Origin: CAZLKN01 sp964560135
GTDB taxonomy: Bacteria > Actinomycetota > JAICYB01
Length of the DNA stretch: 40,427 nucleotides
Assembly: GCA_964560135.1 (NCBI GenBank)
Contig: CAZLKN010000029.1
Coordinates: 1 to 40,427 of the forward strand
Direction of reading: 5' to 3'
Shown here: positions 40,384-40,427 of the stretch, in pieces
Numbering within the stretch: the stretch's first letter is position 1
Layout of the letters: the number at the start of each line of letters is the position of its first letter
The notes under the pieces: model-generated
The model's input: only the letters and a program-made list of their open reading frames with translations
Database searches by the model: none
What the model was told of the DNA's origin: nothing
Translations under genes and position numbers: made by a program

Positions 40384-40427
40384 TCCCGCTGGGTTGCATC
40401 GCCGGCCGGCGATATGCGAACATGCGT

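Overview
The window is about 70% GC and reads as a chromosomal segment of a high-GC actinobacterium, probably a deep-branching or uncultured one. Lineage markers are NucS/EndoMS mismatch endonuclease, an acVLRF1-type peptidyl-tRNA hydrolase, a deazaflavin (F420)-dependent nitroreductase-family protein and an ergothioneine egtB-egtD pair. Exact class cannot be fixed from sequence alone. A run of exactly 100 N at 33379-33478 marks a scaffold gap that cuts two genes, so this is a draft assembly or MAG. I see no tRNA, rRNA, insertion sequence, prophage or CRISPR array. No gene-free stretch exceeds 300 bases; the largest is 240 bases, between the HD-domain gene and the DEAD-box helicase, and it holds a structured leader.

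Layout. 1-7.7 kb: a thiolase cut by the window edge, a secreted four-repeat surface protein, a voltage-sensor-like membrane protein without a recognisable pore filter, then leftward genes for a thioesterase, NucS, a PBP4-type D-Ala-D-Ala carboxypeptidase and a coiled-coil cell-wall protein. 7.7-12.8 kb: a HelD-like helicase facing a leftward MFS / ABC ATPase / ABC permease operon. 12.8-17.8 kb: a small F420-type oxidoreductase, TypA/BipA, an MFS permease fused to an alpha/beta-hydrolase whose nucleophile is replaced, and a solitary ComM/ChlI-type N-terminal domain. 17.8-22.8 kb: a secreted LVIVD-like protein, an orphan histidine kinase, an HD-domain protein and a DEAD-box RNA helicase with a hairpin-rich leader. 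22.8-26.8 kb: egtD, egtB and a SpoIID-family protein. 26.9-33.4 kb: a small acidic protein, a DUF4185-like propeller protein, a secreted beta-helix protein, RNase HI fused to a SLOG domain, a secreted SMP-30-like propeller and a Tat-exported PhoD phosphatase cut by the gap. 33.5-34.7 kb: a second ComM-like domain gene cut by the gap, and a vapBC toxin-antitoxin pair. Both have an exact GAAC-N4-GTTC (LexA/SOS-type) box in the promoter region. 34.7-40.4 kb: an MFS permease, a NUDIX hydrolase, acVLRF1, an EamA permease, a secreted CocE/S15 peptidase-esterase and a stand-alone Smr protein.

The genes are mostly short transcription units that alternate strands, with several convergent overlaps. Many starts show a TANNNT-like -10 hexamer placed 6-8 nt before the start codon, which suggests leaderless transcription. 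Candidates for new biology are the possible SOS-linked ComM-like/vapBC locus, the RNase HI-SLOG fusion, the MFS-pseudo-hydrolase fusion and the filterless voltage-sensor protein. I see no single large undescribed multi-gene system.
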